Shown one piece after another: positions 17,482-29,051 of a stretch of 32,060 nt of DNA (position 1 is its first letter; each line of letters opens with the position of its first letter). The DNA comes from Bacteroidota bacterium (GTDB lineage Bacteria > Bacteroidota > Bacteroidia > Bacteroidales > Prolixibacteraceae): NCBI GenBank assembly GCA_029265715.1, contig JAJUGZ010000043.1:1-32060 (forward strand), read 5' to 3'. The notes under the pieces were generated by a model, which was given only the letters and a program-made list of their open reading frames with translations, had not been told where the DNA came from and searched no databases. The position numbers and the translations under genes are program-made.

Positions 17482-18477
17482 ATGAAAAAGAATACAATAA
17501 TATTGCTTTGGGTAATTTTTTTGATTGTCAATTTAACCCTTTCGGCCCAGCAACCTTTTCCTCCCATCCCGCGCGATACAAGCTATAACGTATCCCGCGT
17601 TTACCGGCAGGTTAAAGCTGATTTTCCATACGCCAGTCCGGCCCGGGACCTTTTACCTTCAGGTGTAACCGAAAGCCGGAATGTGGTGTATGCCACCTTG
17701 CCCGACACGCCATTTGGTAAGCGCGATTTGCACATGGATGTTTTTCGTCCGGAGAAACCGGGGAACTGCCCGGCGTTGGTCATGGTGCATGGAGGAGGTT
17801 GGCGTTCGGGCGATAAAGCGATGCAGGTGCCAATGGCTCAGCAGATTGCTGCTCATGGCTATGTGACTGCTTGTGTCGAGTACCGGCTTTCGCCTGAGGC
17901 GCTTTATCCGGCTGCTGTGCACGATATTAAGGCCGCCATCCGGTTTTTGCGCGCCAATGCTGCGGCGTATTCTATCAATCCGGGGCAGATAGCCATTTCC
18001 GGATGTTCGGCTGGCGGGCAACTGGCAGCGCTGGTCGGAATGACTTCCGGTGTTGCAAAATTGGAGGGAAACGAAGGCAGTAACGGGGTTTCTTCCGGTG
18101 TGCAGGCTATTATTGACATAGATGGGGTTTTGGATTTTACCGACCCGAACGAAAGCGGCAAGGATGATGATCCGGCCCGACCGTCGGCCGGTGCCTGGTG
18201 GTTTGGGGCAACGTTTAAGCAGGCTCCGGAAAAATGGATTGAAGCTTCTCCGGTTCAGTATGTCGGGAAAGCTTCGCCTCCCATTTTGTTTATCAACAGC
18301 GCTTTGCCGCGTTTTCATGCGGGTCGCGACAGCGTGATCGCTATATTGGACCAACATCAAATCTATTCTGAAGTACACACGATCCCGGGAACACCTCATC
18401 CGTTCTGGCTATTCCACCCGTGGTTCGGGCAAACCGTTTCTTATATGGTTGCTTTTCTGGACAAGCAATTTAAATGA
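17482..18477 (+). CDS. Secreted alpha/beta-hydrolase esterase, probable pectin acetylesterase
   Basis: A 331-residue secreted esterase with signal peptide 1-23 (LTLSAQ). The oxyanion motif HGGGW is at 103-107, the nucleophile is S176 in GCSAGG, and the likely catalytic His is H306 in GTPHPFW. The acid residue is not assigned with confidence. The pattern matches secreted acetyl/feruloyl-type esterases often placed in pectin and xylan loci. The in-frame ATG at 17401 would prepend 27 residues read from repeat B2 and is rejected in favour of the ATG at 17482, which starts the signal peptide. The CE8 gene follows 18 bases downstream; deacetylation and demethylation together would prepare homogalacturonan for the PL10 lyases. 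The substrate is inferred. Confidence 0.85.
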   Translation: MKKNTIILLWVIFLIVNLTLSAQQPFPPIPRDTSYNVSRVYRQVKADFPYASPARDLLPSGVTESRNVVYATLPDTPFGKRDLHMDVFRPEKPGNCPALVMVHGGGWRSGDKAMQVPMAQQIAAHGYVTACVEYRLSPEALYPAAVHDIKAAIRFLRANAAAYSINPGQIAISGCSAGGQLAALVGMTSGVAKLEGNEGSNGVSSGVQAIIDIDGVLDFTDPNESGKDDDPARPSAGAWWFGATFKQAPEKWIEASPVQYVGKASPPILFINSALPRFHAGRDSVIAILDQHQIYSEVHTIPGTPHPFWLFHPWFGQTVSYMVAFLDKQFK

Positions 18478-18495
18478 TCCTTAACTCGTTGAAAT

Positions 18496-19479
18496 ATGAA
18501 TCAATTTAAACTTATTGCGGCATTTTTTCTGTTCCTGATTTCGCTTGCAATGCGGGCTCAGGATAAATTTGAACTGGTTGTTGCACCGGATGGAAGCGGC
18601 GATTTTACGTCCATTCAGGCTGCCATTGATGCCTGTAAAGCGTTTCCCGATCAGCGGGTGACGGTGTATGTCCGGAATGGTGTTTATCACGAAAAGGTGA
18701 GAGTCCCGGATTGCAACAGCCGCTTATCGTTGATCGGAGAGAGCGCCGAAAAAACCATTCTTTCGTACGACGATTTTTTCGACAAGATTAACCGAGGGCG
18801 GAACAGTACGTTTTACACCTACACCCTGCTGGTTGAGGCCGACGATTTTTATGCCGAGAACCTGACCATCGAAAATACCGCCGGGCCGGTTGGTCAGGCA
18901 GTAGCCTTGCATGTGGAAGGCGATCGCTGTACGTTTCGCAATTGCCGGATACTGGGGCATCAGGATACGCTTTATACAGCCGGGCAGAACAGCCGCCAGT
19001 ATTTTGCCGATTGTTACATCGAAGGAACAACCGATTTTATTTTTGGCGCGGCTACAGTTTTGTTCGAGCGGTGCACCATTAACAGCAAAAGCGACTCGTA
19101 TGTGACGGCAGCCAGCACGCCCAAAGGAAAACCGTTTGGGTATGTCTTTCTCAACTGCAAACTAACTGCCGCTCCGGGAGTTGCCAAATGTTACCTGGGC
19201 CGCCCGTGGCGCGACTTTGCCCGGGTTGTTTACATCAATTGCGAGCTGGGGGCTCATATCCTTCCCGAAGGATGGGTCAACTGGGCAAAAACATCGCGCG
19301 ACCAGACGGCCTATTATGCCGAGTTCGGCAACAAAGGGCCGGGCGCCAATCCAACGAAACGGGTAGCCTGGAGCCATCAGTTGACACCGGAAGAAGCTGC
19401 AAAATACACCCCGCCCCATATCCTGGCCCCGGTCTTGCCGGGCGAGTTTAAGGTTGGCGACAGTTGCACGGGAAATTAG
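18496..19479 (+). CDS. Secreted pectin methylesterase (carbohydrate esterase family 8)
   Basis: This 327-residue right-handed beta-helix enzyme hydrolyses methyl esters of homogalacturonan, releasing methanol and exposing galacturonate for pectate lyases. The signal peptide is about 1-22 (MRAQ). All family signatures are intact: GQAVAL (133-138), GHQDTLY with acid D157, GTTDFIFG with nucleophile D180, and LGRPW with R236. The N-terminal VVAPDGSGDFTSIQAAID is typical of CE8. It is the last gene of the pectin locus, 18 bases after the esterase. It also serves as an internal reference for the altered homologue at 10576. Confidence 0.96.
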   Translation: MNQFKLIAAFFLFLISLAMRAQDKFELVVAPDGSGDFTSIQAAIDACKAFPDQRVTVYVRNGVYHEKVRVPDCNSRLSLIGESAEKTILSYDDFFDKINRGRNSTFYTYTLLVEADDFYAENLTIENTAGPVGQAVALHVEGDRCTFRNCRILGHQDTLYTAGQNSRQYFADCYIEGTTDFIFGAATVLFERCTINSKSDSYVTAASTPKGKPFGYVFLNCKLTAAPGVAKCYLGRPWRDFARVVYINCELGAHILPEGWVNWAKTSRDQTAYYAEFGNKGPGANPTKRVAWSHQLTPEEAAKYTPPHILAPVLPGEFKVGDSCTGN

Positions 19480-19498
19480 TTTTTTGAAGATTGACCGA

Positions 19499-19578
19499 AT
19501 CGAGCAGGAGGCAGGTAATTCTACCGACTGTCCTCTCTCATACCGCTGTGCGTATTGTCTGGCATACGGCAGTTCGTA
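19499..19578 (-). other. Possible decayed 3' end of a group II intron
   Basis: Read on the minus strand, this stretch has a GCCGTATGC...GCGGTATGAGAGAGG block, then an imperfect hairpin (about 19507-19535) around GGTA/TACC, then CTGCTCGAT. That order resembles domain V, domain VI and the 3' end of bacterial group II introns, as far as I recall them. The pairing is imperfect and there is no reverse transcriptase ORF nearby, so at best it is a relic. Confidence 0.25.
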
Positions 19579-19753
19579 AATTTTTAAAGGGTTATCGCGA
19601 TAATGCGTACCCAATCAATGAACAACCAGATTTAATGTGAGTTCGATGTAAGAAATAAGGGGTTCTTTTTCATATCGGATCTTAGCAACTACACTTGGGG
19701 CGAAGTTGTAAGTTTCTCTAAAAACTCAGAAATACTGATCCGATAAGCCAATG

Positions 19754-19805
19754 TTTGCCGGTCGGCAAATGGCACAGCGGTTTGGCAACAATTCGGGTTA
19801 ACCCG
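19754..19805. promoter_or_regulatory. Pair of operator-like palindromes
   Basis: TTTGCCG-GT-CGGCAAA (19754-19769) is a perfect 7-bp inverted repeat. CGGGTTAACCCG (19794-19805) is a perfect 12-base palindrome starting 24 bases later. They lie about 300 bases upstream of the permease. They could be regulator-binding sites; no regulator gene is adjacent. Confidence 0.35.
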
Positions 19806-20101
19806 GACCAGCATGGTATTGGGGTAGTTTGTGGCAATGTATAAACCACACATGTGATATTTAAAACGTTAACCGTGGTTATTGGTTTTGGCCCCTAAAC
19901 AAACTGGAATAAAAAAGGGCAACCAGAAATTACCTGCTAAATATCAAATCATTACTTGCGAAATTCAAATAATTCGTCAAAAAAAAAGATTGAGCAAGAG
20001 TTCTGTAAGCGAAACGCTTGCTCCTGAAACCAAAGTAAATTTCTTACCCATAAGTACTAACTTATTTTCTATTTTAGCCTCGTATTTTCAAACATCGTTT
20101 T

Positions 20102-21490
20102 ATGGCTGGTCAACGAAATCTGGTCCGCACGCTCGGCCTGAGCTATGTAATCATCTTTGTCATTGCAAACATCATTGGCTCAGGGGTATATAAAAAGATA
20201 GCGCCAATGGCTGCCGAGCTCCACTCTTCTGTTTGGATCCTGATGGCCTGGGTTGTTGCCGGGATTATTACCATCCTGGGGGCCTTAAGCAATGCCGAAG
20301 TTGCTGGCCTGTTGGCCGATACCGGGGGCGAATACGTGTACCTGAAAAAAATATATAACCGCTTTTTTGCATTCATCTATGGTTGGTCGCTGTTCACGGT
20401 GATCGAATCGGCCACCATTTCGTCGCTGGCTTACATATTTGCTCAGTCGTTAAACAGCATTCTCCCGATTCCGGATATTTTACCCTCGTTGCACGATGTG
20501 ACCATTGGCGGCATATTTTTCCCGTTTCAGGATTTTGGCGTTAAGCTGACTGCCATTTTGCTGATCTTGGTCCTGACGGCCTTGAATATTTCAGGACTAA
20601 AAAGCGGAGCCTGGGTCAGCAAAGCCATCCTGACGATGGTATTCATCGGGCTTCTCCTGATTGTTGGATTTGGTTTGACCAGCCACGTGGCAAAACCGGC
20701 TGACTTTATGAATTTCTCTGATTTGTCGAACGGGACGGTTACGTTTTCGTCCTTTTTCACGGCCATGCTGGCGGCCTTTTGGGCCTATCAGGGTTGGGTT
20801 TCAGTCGGATTTATTGGCGGCGAAGTGAAAGATGCAAACCGGAACCTTCCCAAAGGGATTGTGGCAGGCGTTTTTGTGGTAATTGTCATTTATCTCTTGG
20901 TAAACGTGACCTACCTCGCACTGCTGTCCATCCCCCAACTGGAGCAGGTTCATGCGGCCGGTAACCAGATTGCAGCCATCGAGGCTGTCAGAAGTTTCTG
21001 GGGAGCAGGAGGGGTTCTGTTCATTTCGCTCTTGATATTGCTTACTACGCTGGGTTGCACCAATGCCACCATTCTGACTGGCGCCCGGCCATATTATGCG
21101 ATGGCAAACGACCGCCTGTTTTTTCCCTCGATTGGCAAAATCAACAAAGCCAATGTGCCCGGGCATTCGCTCTTCTGGCAGGGGATCTGGGCTTCTGTTC
21201 TGGTTTTGTCGGGCACGTTCGACCAGCTGACCGACATGATTATTTTTGCCGTGTTTATTTTCTACGGGGCCACAACGCTGGGTGTATTCATCCTGCGCCG
21301 CAAGATGCCGGATGTACACCGTCCGTACAAAGTATGGGGATATCCGTTTGTTCCGGCCATCTATATTGTTTTTTGTGTGGTTTTGTTTTTCAACACCATC
21401 CTGACCCGTCCGCGCGAAGCAGCCATCGGGATGGTCTTGATTCTGACCGGAATTCCGGTTTATTTTTTACTACAGAAGAAAAGCGCCTAA
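20102..21490 (+). CDS. APC-family amino acid permease
   Basis: A 462-residue inner-membrane transporter of the amino acid-polyamine-organocation superfamily. About twelve hydrophobic helices are visible. The first carries the unwound-helix substrate motif IIGSGVYKK (24-32), equivalent to GSGIF of the family, and helix 3 begins near FFAFIYGWS. The segment VWGYPFVPAIYI near the C-terminus is typical of the LAT-like branch. Expected substrates are amino acids by exchange or proton symport; the sequence does not say which. It lies 620 bases after the pectin genes and has no evident link to them, so it is likely a separate unit. Leader repeats begin 118 bases after its stop. Confidence 0.88.
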   Translation: MAGQRNLVRTLGLSYVIIFVIANIIGSGVYKKIAPMAAELHSSVWILMAWVVAGIITILGALSNAEVAGLLADTGGEYVYLKKIYNRFFAFIYGWSLFTVIESATISSLAYIFAQSLNSILPIPDILPSLHDVTIGGIFFPFQDFGVKLTAILLILVLTALNISGLKSGAWVSKAILTMVFIGLLLIVGFGLTSHVAKPADFMNFSDLSNGTVTFSSFFTAMLAAFWAYQGWVSVGFIGGEVKDANRNLPKGIVAGVFVVIVIYLLVNVTYLALLSIPQLEQVHAAGNQIAAIEAVRSFWGAGGVLFISLLILLTTLGCTNATILTGARPYYAMANDRLFFPSIGKINKANVPGHSLFWQGIWASVLVLSGTFDQLTDMIIFAVFIFYGATTLGVFILRRKMPDVHRPYKVWGYPFVPAIYIVFCVVLFFNTILTRPREAAIGMVLILTGIPVYFLLQKKSA

Positions 21491-21607
21491 ATCATTGTCG
21501 AATACAGGCATCCGGGCCAAATCATCTTCCGGATGTCAAAAGATTAATAATTCAAAGGCCCCCGATTGGATGCTTTCCATTATTTTTGTCGACAATTTTT
21601 TAAGCAG

Positions 21608-21742
21608 ATGAAATAGCCATAAGAGCCATCGCTCATATAAACCGAAGATGTACAAATGGCTATTCCATCTCGTTGAGAAACTAGTTTGAAAAACAGGAAT
21701 AGATACGAAAATTGCAAGAAACAACTTTGAAAATTTATACAG
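21608..21742 (+). repeat. Leader repeat unit C1 (135 bp)
   Basis: The unit begins ATGAAATAGCCAT, with right arm ATGGCTATTCCATC at about 21655-21668 and tail CGTTGAGAAACTAGTTTG, and ends GAAAATTTATACAG. It abuts the ATGAAA of the 48-residue ORF at 21743. It is nearly identical to unit C3. Confidence 0.92.
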
Positions 21743-21889
21743 ATGAAACGAACATGCCACAGTAACAAAATTTATGGTGGTGGCACCAAAGGCCATGTAA
21801 ATATTAGTAGAGAAGCTAATTTTCATGGCATGGCGTTCCATAAGTACACACCTAAATTTCAATATTTTAACAACAATATTTACTTATGA
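21743..21889 (+). CDS. Small 48-residue ORF enclosed by leader repeats
   Basis: This ORF runs from ATGAAACGAACA to a TGA at 21887-21889 and encodes a basic, Asn/His-rich peptide (starts MKRTCHSNKIYGGG, ends YFNNNIYL). I do not recognise it, and it has no signal peptide or transmembrane segment. Its start codon sits exactly at the end of repeat C1, as for the three larger genes preceded by these repeats, and its stop overlaps the ATGAAATAG of unit C2 (TTATGAAATAG). This gene-plus-repeat arrangement looks like a cassette. It could be a real small protein, the remnant of a longer gene cut down by repeat insertion, or chance, since 49 codons without a stop is not rare in 147 bases selected by eye. 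Confidence 0.4.
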   Translation: MKRTCHSNKIYGGGTKGHVNISREANFHGMAFHKYTPKFQYFNNNIYL

Positions 21890-22045
21890 AATAGCCATAA
21901 AAGCTGAAGCTTATACCAACCGGGAATGTATAAATGGCTATTCGCTTCGCGGATTTCGCAAGCTCAATTCCATACCGGTGCTAATTTGATTGAAAAGCAA
22001 AGCTGTTACGAAAATTGTACGAACCAACATTGAAAATTTATACGG
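21886..22045 (+). repeat. Leader repeat unit C2 (160-bp long form)
   Basis: The unit begins ATGAAATAGCCATAA and has the right arm ATGGCTATTCG followed by CTTCGCGGATTTCGC, as in A1. It ends GAAAATTTATACGG directly before unit C3. A1 and C2 share both the long middle and the ACGG ending, which makes them a subfamily. Confidence 0.88.
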
Positions 22046-22180
22046 ATGAAATAGCCATAAGAGTCATCGCTCATACAAACCGGAAATGTACAAATGGCTA
22101 TTCCATCTCGTTGAGAAACTAGTTTGAAAAACAGGAATAGATACGAAAATTGCAAGAAACAACTTTGAAAATTTATACAG
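22046..22180 (+). repeat. Leader repeat unit C3 (135 bp)
   Basis: This is a 135-bp unit like A2 and C1, with arms ATGAAATAGCCAT and ATGGCTATTCCATC. It ends TTTATACAG immediately before the ATGAAA start codon of the L,D-transpeptidase gene at 22181. Confidence 0.92.
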
Positions 22181-22927
22181 ATGAAATTTCTGATCTATCT
22201 CTTTTCTTTATTTCTCCTGACATTTGGGGTCACCCCCCGATCGTTCCGGGATAAACAAAAATCGTATACCCGGGTCAGCGAAGCGTATGGAGAGAAAGAA
22301 AAGATTGTGCTAAAAACACTGGCAGAACATTCCATTTCGCGCGATAGCCTGCGGATTTATTTCCGGGCATTTAAAACCGAAAAAAAGATTGAGTTGTGGG
22401 GCAAGAATGCTTCCGACTCGGCTTTTACCCTGCTCAAAGAATTTCCGGTCTGTGAAATGTCGGGCGAAATTGGTCCCAAAAGGCGTTATCGCGACATGCA
22501 GGTGCCGGAGGGTTTTTACCATATTTCCGACCTGAACCCGTTCAGCAAATACTATTTGTCGATGCAAATCAATTACCCGAATGCTTCCGACAGCATCCGG
22601 GGAGTGAAGGGACATCTGGGAAATGAAATTTTTATCCATGGCGGTTGCCTCTCGTCGGGGTGCATCGCGATGAACGACGAACGGATTAAAGAGCTGTTCG
22701 TTTATTGCGTCGAAGCATACAACAGCGGCCAGCAACGGATCGACTTCACCATTTATCCGGCTTGTCTGAATGATGCCAATTACACAAAACTGACCAAAGA
22801 ATACAGCAAAGACAAAGATAAAATTAGTTTGTGGGCCGACCTTAAAAAAAGCTACGACCGGTTTAACACATCCAAAGTCCCGCCAGTGGTCAGGTTCCTC
22901 CCCGATGGGACACACGAAGTAAATTAA
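22181..22927 (+). CDS. L,D-transpeptidase (YkuD domain, YafK-like)
   Basis: A 248-residue exported protein with an N-terminal signal or anchor segment (about 1-18). The YkuD catalytic domain spans about 55-195. The active-site motif reads IHGGCLSSGCIAM (152-164), with catalytic Cys161 and His153; the same form is seen in YafK-type murein transpeptidases. Such enzymes cross-link peptidoglycan or attach or detach proteins from it through meso-diaminopimelate. The ATG at 22181 is the first in-frame start and lies directly at the end of repeat C3, which supplies the whole leader. The gene converges on the AraC-type regulator with 111 bases between stops. The family is clear; which transpeptidation or hydrolysis reaction it performs cannot be told. 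Confidence 0.9.
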   Translation: MKFLIYLFSLFLLTFGVTPRSFRDKQKSYTRVSEAYGEKEKIVLKTLAEHSISRDSLRIYFRAFKTEKKIELWGKNASDSAFTLLKEFPVCEMSGEIGPKRRYRDMQVPEGFYHISDLNPFSKYYLSMQINYPNASDSIRGVKGHLGNEIFIHGGCLSSGCIAMNDERIKELFVYCVEAYNSGQQRIDFTIYPACLNDANYTKLTKEYSKDKDKISLWADLKKSYDRFNTSKVPPVVRFLPDGTHEVN

Positions 22928-23038
22928 GCAGGTACAATATAATGGACAATTTGTGCTATAATTCTTTTGTGATGAATACAGCCTGTTCTAACGATTCAAC
23001 ATGGGGTAACTCACCATTACAATTCATTTTTTTATCAT

Positions 23039-23947
23039 TTAATTCTGCCGCCGGTATTCGTTTGGCGACACCCCAACCCGCTGTTTAAACAGCCTGGTAA
23101 AGTGCTGCGGATATTTGAACCCCAACTCGTAGGCAATTTCATTCACACTTTTACTGGCATCGAAGGTTTTGTTCTTGGCCATGTCAATAATTTTATCCTG
23201 AATGTATTCCCTGGCCGATTTCCCGGTTTCTTTCTTGATCAGGTCGCCAAAATAGTTGGCCGACAAATGAAGTTCTTCGGCAAAATAAGCTACAGAGGGT
23301 AATCCGATTACCTGGGGTTTATCGGATGAAAAATAGCCGTTCAACTGCTCTTCAAACTTTTCTAAAATTCCTTTATTAACATGTTCCCTAGTAATGAATT
23401 GCCTGTCGTAAAACCGCTCGCAATAATTCAGGAACAATTCAATATTTGAAGTGATAAGTTTCTTGCTGTGCTTATCGACGTTCTGTTGCAATTCAGATTC
23501 TATTTTCGAAAAACAATCCAGTACAACCTGCCTTTCGCGTTCCGACAGATGCAACGCTTCGTTTGCAGAGTAACTGAAAAAGTTATAGTCATCGATACTT
23601 CTGGCAAGCGAAGTGCCACGAATCAGATCAGGATGGAATACAAGAGCGTATCCTTTAGGTTGATATACCTGTCCGTCGGTTTCAACAACCACAGTTTGTC
23701 CCGGTGCAACAAAAACCAAAGTACCCTCCTGATAGTCATAGTAGTTGCGGCCATATTTTAATTCGCAGTCTTTTCCATCTTTTAAAAAAATGCAATACAG
23801 GCCATAATTGATCCGAACACTCTTTTCTCCCCAAGATCTGGGTCTTGCTTTCGAGAAATCAATCACGCTTACTAAAGGATGCAGCGTTTCGTGATTATTC
23901 AGGTCATTGTATTCGCTTACAGTATCATATCTGAATGTGCGTTCCAT
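23039..23947 (-). CDS. AraC-family transcriptional regulator
   Basis: A 302-residue regulator. The N-terminal ~180 residues form a cupin-like sensing domain (YCIFLKDGKDCELKYGRNYYDYQEGTLVFVAPGQ is typical). The C-terminal ~100 residues hold the two AraC helix-turn-helix motifs: SVAYFAEELHLSANYFGDLIKKETG and SVNEIAYELGFKYPQHFTRLFKQRVGVSPNEYR, the latter with the family signature. I chose the ATG at 23947 over that at 23971 because a TAATTTTG -7 box at 23969-23976 would put the transcript start downstream of the farther ATG. It is divergent from the aldo/keto reductase operon with about 217 bases between, the usual arrangement for a local activator. The effector is unknown. Confidence 0.9.
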   Translation of the reverse strand: MERTFRYDTVSEYNDLNNHETLHPLVSVIDFSKARPRSWGEKSVRINYGLYCIFLKDGKDCELKYGRNYYDYQEGTLVFVAPGQTVVVETDGQVYQPKGYALVFHPDLIRGTSLARSIDDYNFFSYSANEALHLSERERQVVLDCFSKIESELQQNVDKHSKKLITSNIELFLNYCERFYDRQFITREHVNKGILEKFEEQLNGYFSSDKPQVIGLPSVAYFAEELHLSANYFGDLIKKETGKSAREYIQDKIIDMAKNKTFDASKSVNEIAYELGFKYPQHFTRLFKQRVGVSPNEYRRQN

Positions 23948-23968
23948 ATCTGCTTTGTTTTTATGATA

Positions 23969-23976
23969 CAAAATTA
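23969..23976 (-). promoter_or_regulatory. Putative -7 box of the AraC-type regulator gene
   Basis: On the minus strand this reads TAATTTTG, matching the Bacteroidota TAnnTTTG consensus, 21 bases before the chosen ATG. No clear -33 TTTG is seen at the usual spacing, so support is partial. Confidence 0.4.
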
Positions 23977-24073
23977 AGCATTCTAATATCAGGGCGAACG
24001 ATCACATTATCAAATCAGTAAAAGTGGTAGAAGAAGCAGTAATTTATATACCAAAGCCCTTTTTTTCATCACC

Positions 24074-24081
24074 TACTTTTG
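24074..24081 (+). promoter_or_regulatory. Putative -7 box of the aldo/keto reductase operon
   Basis: TACTTTTG matches TAnnTTTG and lies 83 bases before the first gene of the operon. No good -33 element is found 19-21 bases upstream, which would fit a promoter that needs the adjacent AraC-type activator. Confidence 0.4.
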
Positions 24082-24149
24082 CAAAGTCATAAAGCACTGA
24101 TCAGATAACTTACAGTGATTGCATTCTGCTTAAAACAAAAGAAGTCTAA

Positions 24150-25016
<867 letters not shown>

Positions 25017-25019
25017 TAA

Positions 25020-26018
<999 letters not shown>

Positions 26019-26031
26019 AAGTTACACGGTC

Positions 26032-27104
26032 ATGGAAAAGTCTTACAACAAAGTCAGCTTTATCTTTTTACTGTTTGCGGCTATTGCTGTTTCATCTTGC
26101 ATCACAACCAAACAGCAACCAATAATACTTCATGATCAGGGCAGCTTTAGTGTTGGTGGTACTGTGATCACAAATCCAGGTACATTCGATCCTTACAAGC
26201 CAAGTCCTGAAGGACAGACATTCCACGGTGACCATGCGTACGTCTTTTATCAGATTCCGGATAAAGCACGAAAATACCCGCTGGTCATGTGGCACGGAAT
26301 CGGTCAGTTTTCCAAAACTTGGGAAACAACTCCTGACGGTCGCGAAGGCTATCAGAACATCTTTTTGCGACGCCGCTTTTCGGTTTACCTGATCGACCAA
26401 CCGCGCAGAGGAAATGCCAGTCGCAGTACCGTCGCTGCAACCATTAATCCAACACCCGACGAACAGGGATGGTTTGGAACTTTCCGGGTTGGAATCTGGC
26501 CCAATTATTTCGAAGGGGTGCAATTCTCGAAAGATCCAGAGGCGCTCAATCAATATTTCCGCCAAATGGTTCCCAATGTCGGTCCAATCGATATCAATGT
26601 GAATTCTGATGCCGTTTCGGCGCTGTTCACTAAAATTGGCGACGGAATCCTTGTTACACATTCACATTCAGGAGGAATGGGATGGGGCACAGCGATTAAG
26701 AATCAAAATATAAAAGCCATCGTTTCGTATGAGCCTGGAAGTGGGTTCGTGTTTCCCGAAGAAGAAGTTCCGGCGCCAATCGCCATGGCTGGCGGAACAT
26801 TATCTGGCGTTGGTGTGCCGATGGCCGATTTCATGAAATTGACAAAAATCCCGATTGTAATTTACTACGGCGACAACATTCCCGATAAACCAGCTGAAAA
26901 TCCGGGTCAGGATGGATGGAGGGCACGCCTTGAAATGGCGCGTTTATGGCGTGATTGTGTAAATAAGCACGGCGGAGATGTTACCGTGATTCATCTTCCT
27001 GAAATTGGCATCAAAGGCAATACCCATTTCCCATTTTCAGATTTAAATAACATTGATATAGCCGACTTAATGTCGAAATGGTTAAAAGAGAAAGGATTAG
27101 ACAA

Positions 27105-27108
<4 letters not shown>
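26032..27108 (+). CDS. Alpha/beta-hydrolase lipoprotein (putative esterase)
   Basis: A 358-residue predicted lipoprotein with lipobox AVSSC (Cys23). The hydrolase fold starts with PLVMWHGIGQFSKTW (about 83-97), the oxyanion/His-Gly region. The nucleophile is S213 in THSHSGGMG, and a C-terminal NTHFPF gives the likely His. Its mature N-terminus, with GSFSVGGTVITNPGTFDP, is characteristic of a group of secreted esterases annotated only as alpha/beta-hydrolases. It starts 13 bases after the AKR stop, and its own stop overlaps the next start (ATGA). It lies in a redox operon, so a lactone or ester substrate made or used by the reductases is possible. Confidence 0.82.
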
Positions 27109-28995
<1,887 letters not shown>

Positions 28996-29051
28996 CTCGC
29001 ATCTATCGTAAAACTAATTCTCAATTGTGAAACAATTAAACAATTATCAGT

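Larger units (their letters stand above)
19480..20101. other. 620-base intergenic region between CE8 and permease genes
   Basis: No gene is convincing here. The region holds a possible group II intron relic near its left end and two operator-like palindromes in the middle (separate entries). An AT-rich segment at 20035-20085 just before the permease start includes CTATTTTAG, a poor match to a TAnnTTTG box. I see no strong terminator after the CE8 stop. Confidence 0.5.

Noticed and set aside
18403-18416. TGGCTATTCCAC match to the right arm inside the esterase gene
   Set aside because: It encodes conserved residues of the enzyme (WLFHP) and has no partner arm; coincidence.
21608-22180. Integron attC sites / gene cassette array
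   Set aside because: The gene-plus-hairpin order is suggestive, but the expected GTTRRRY core and RYYYAAC partner are not found at the unit ends, and no integron integrase is in the window.
21608-22180. CRISPR array
   Set aside because: Units are 97-186 bp, abut without unique spacers of constant size, and no Cas genes are present.
22928-23038. Terminator between the convergent transpeptidase and AraC-type genes
   Set aside because: The 111 bases are AT-rich with a T-run near 23028-23035, but I found no convincing stem before it.
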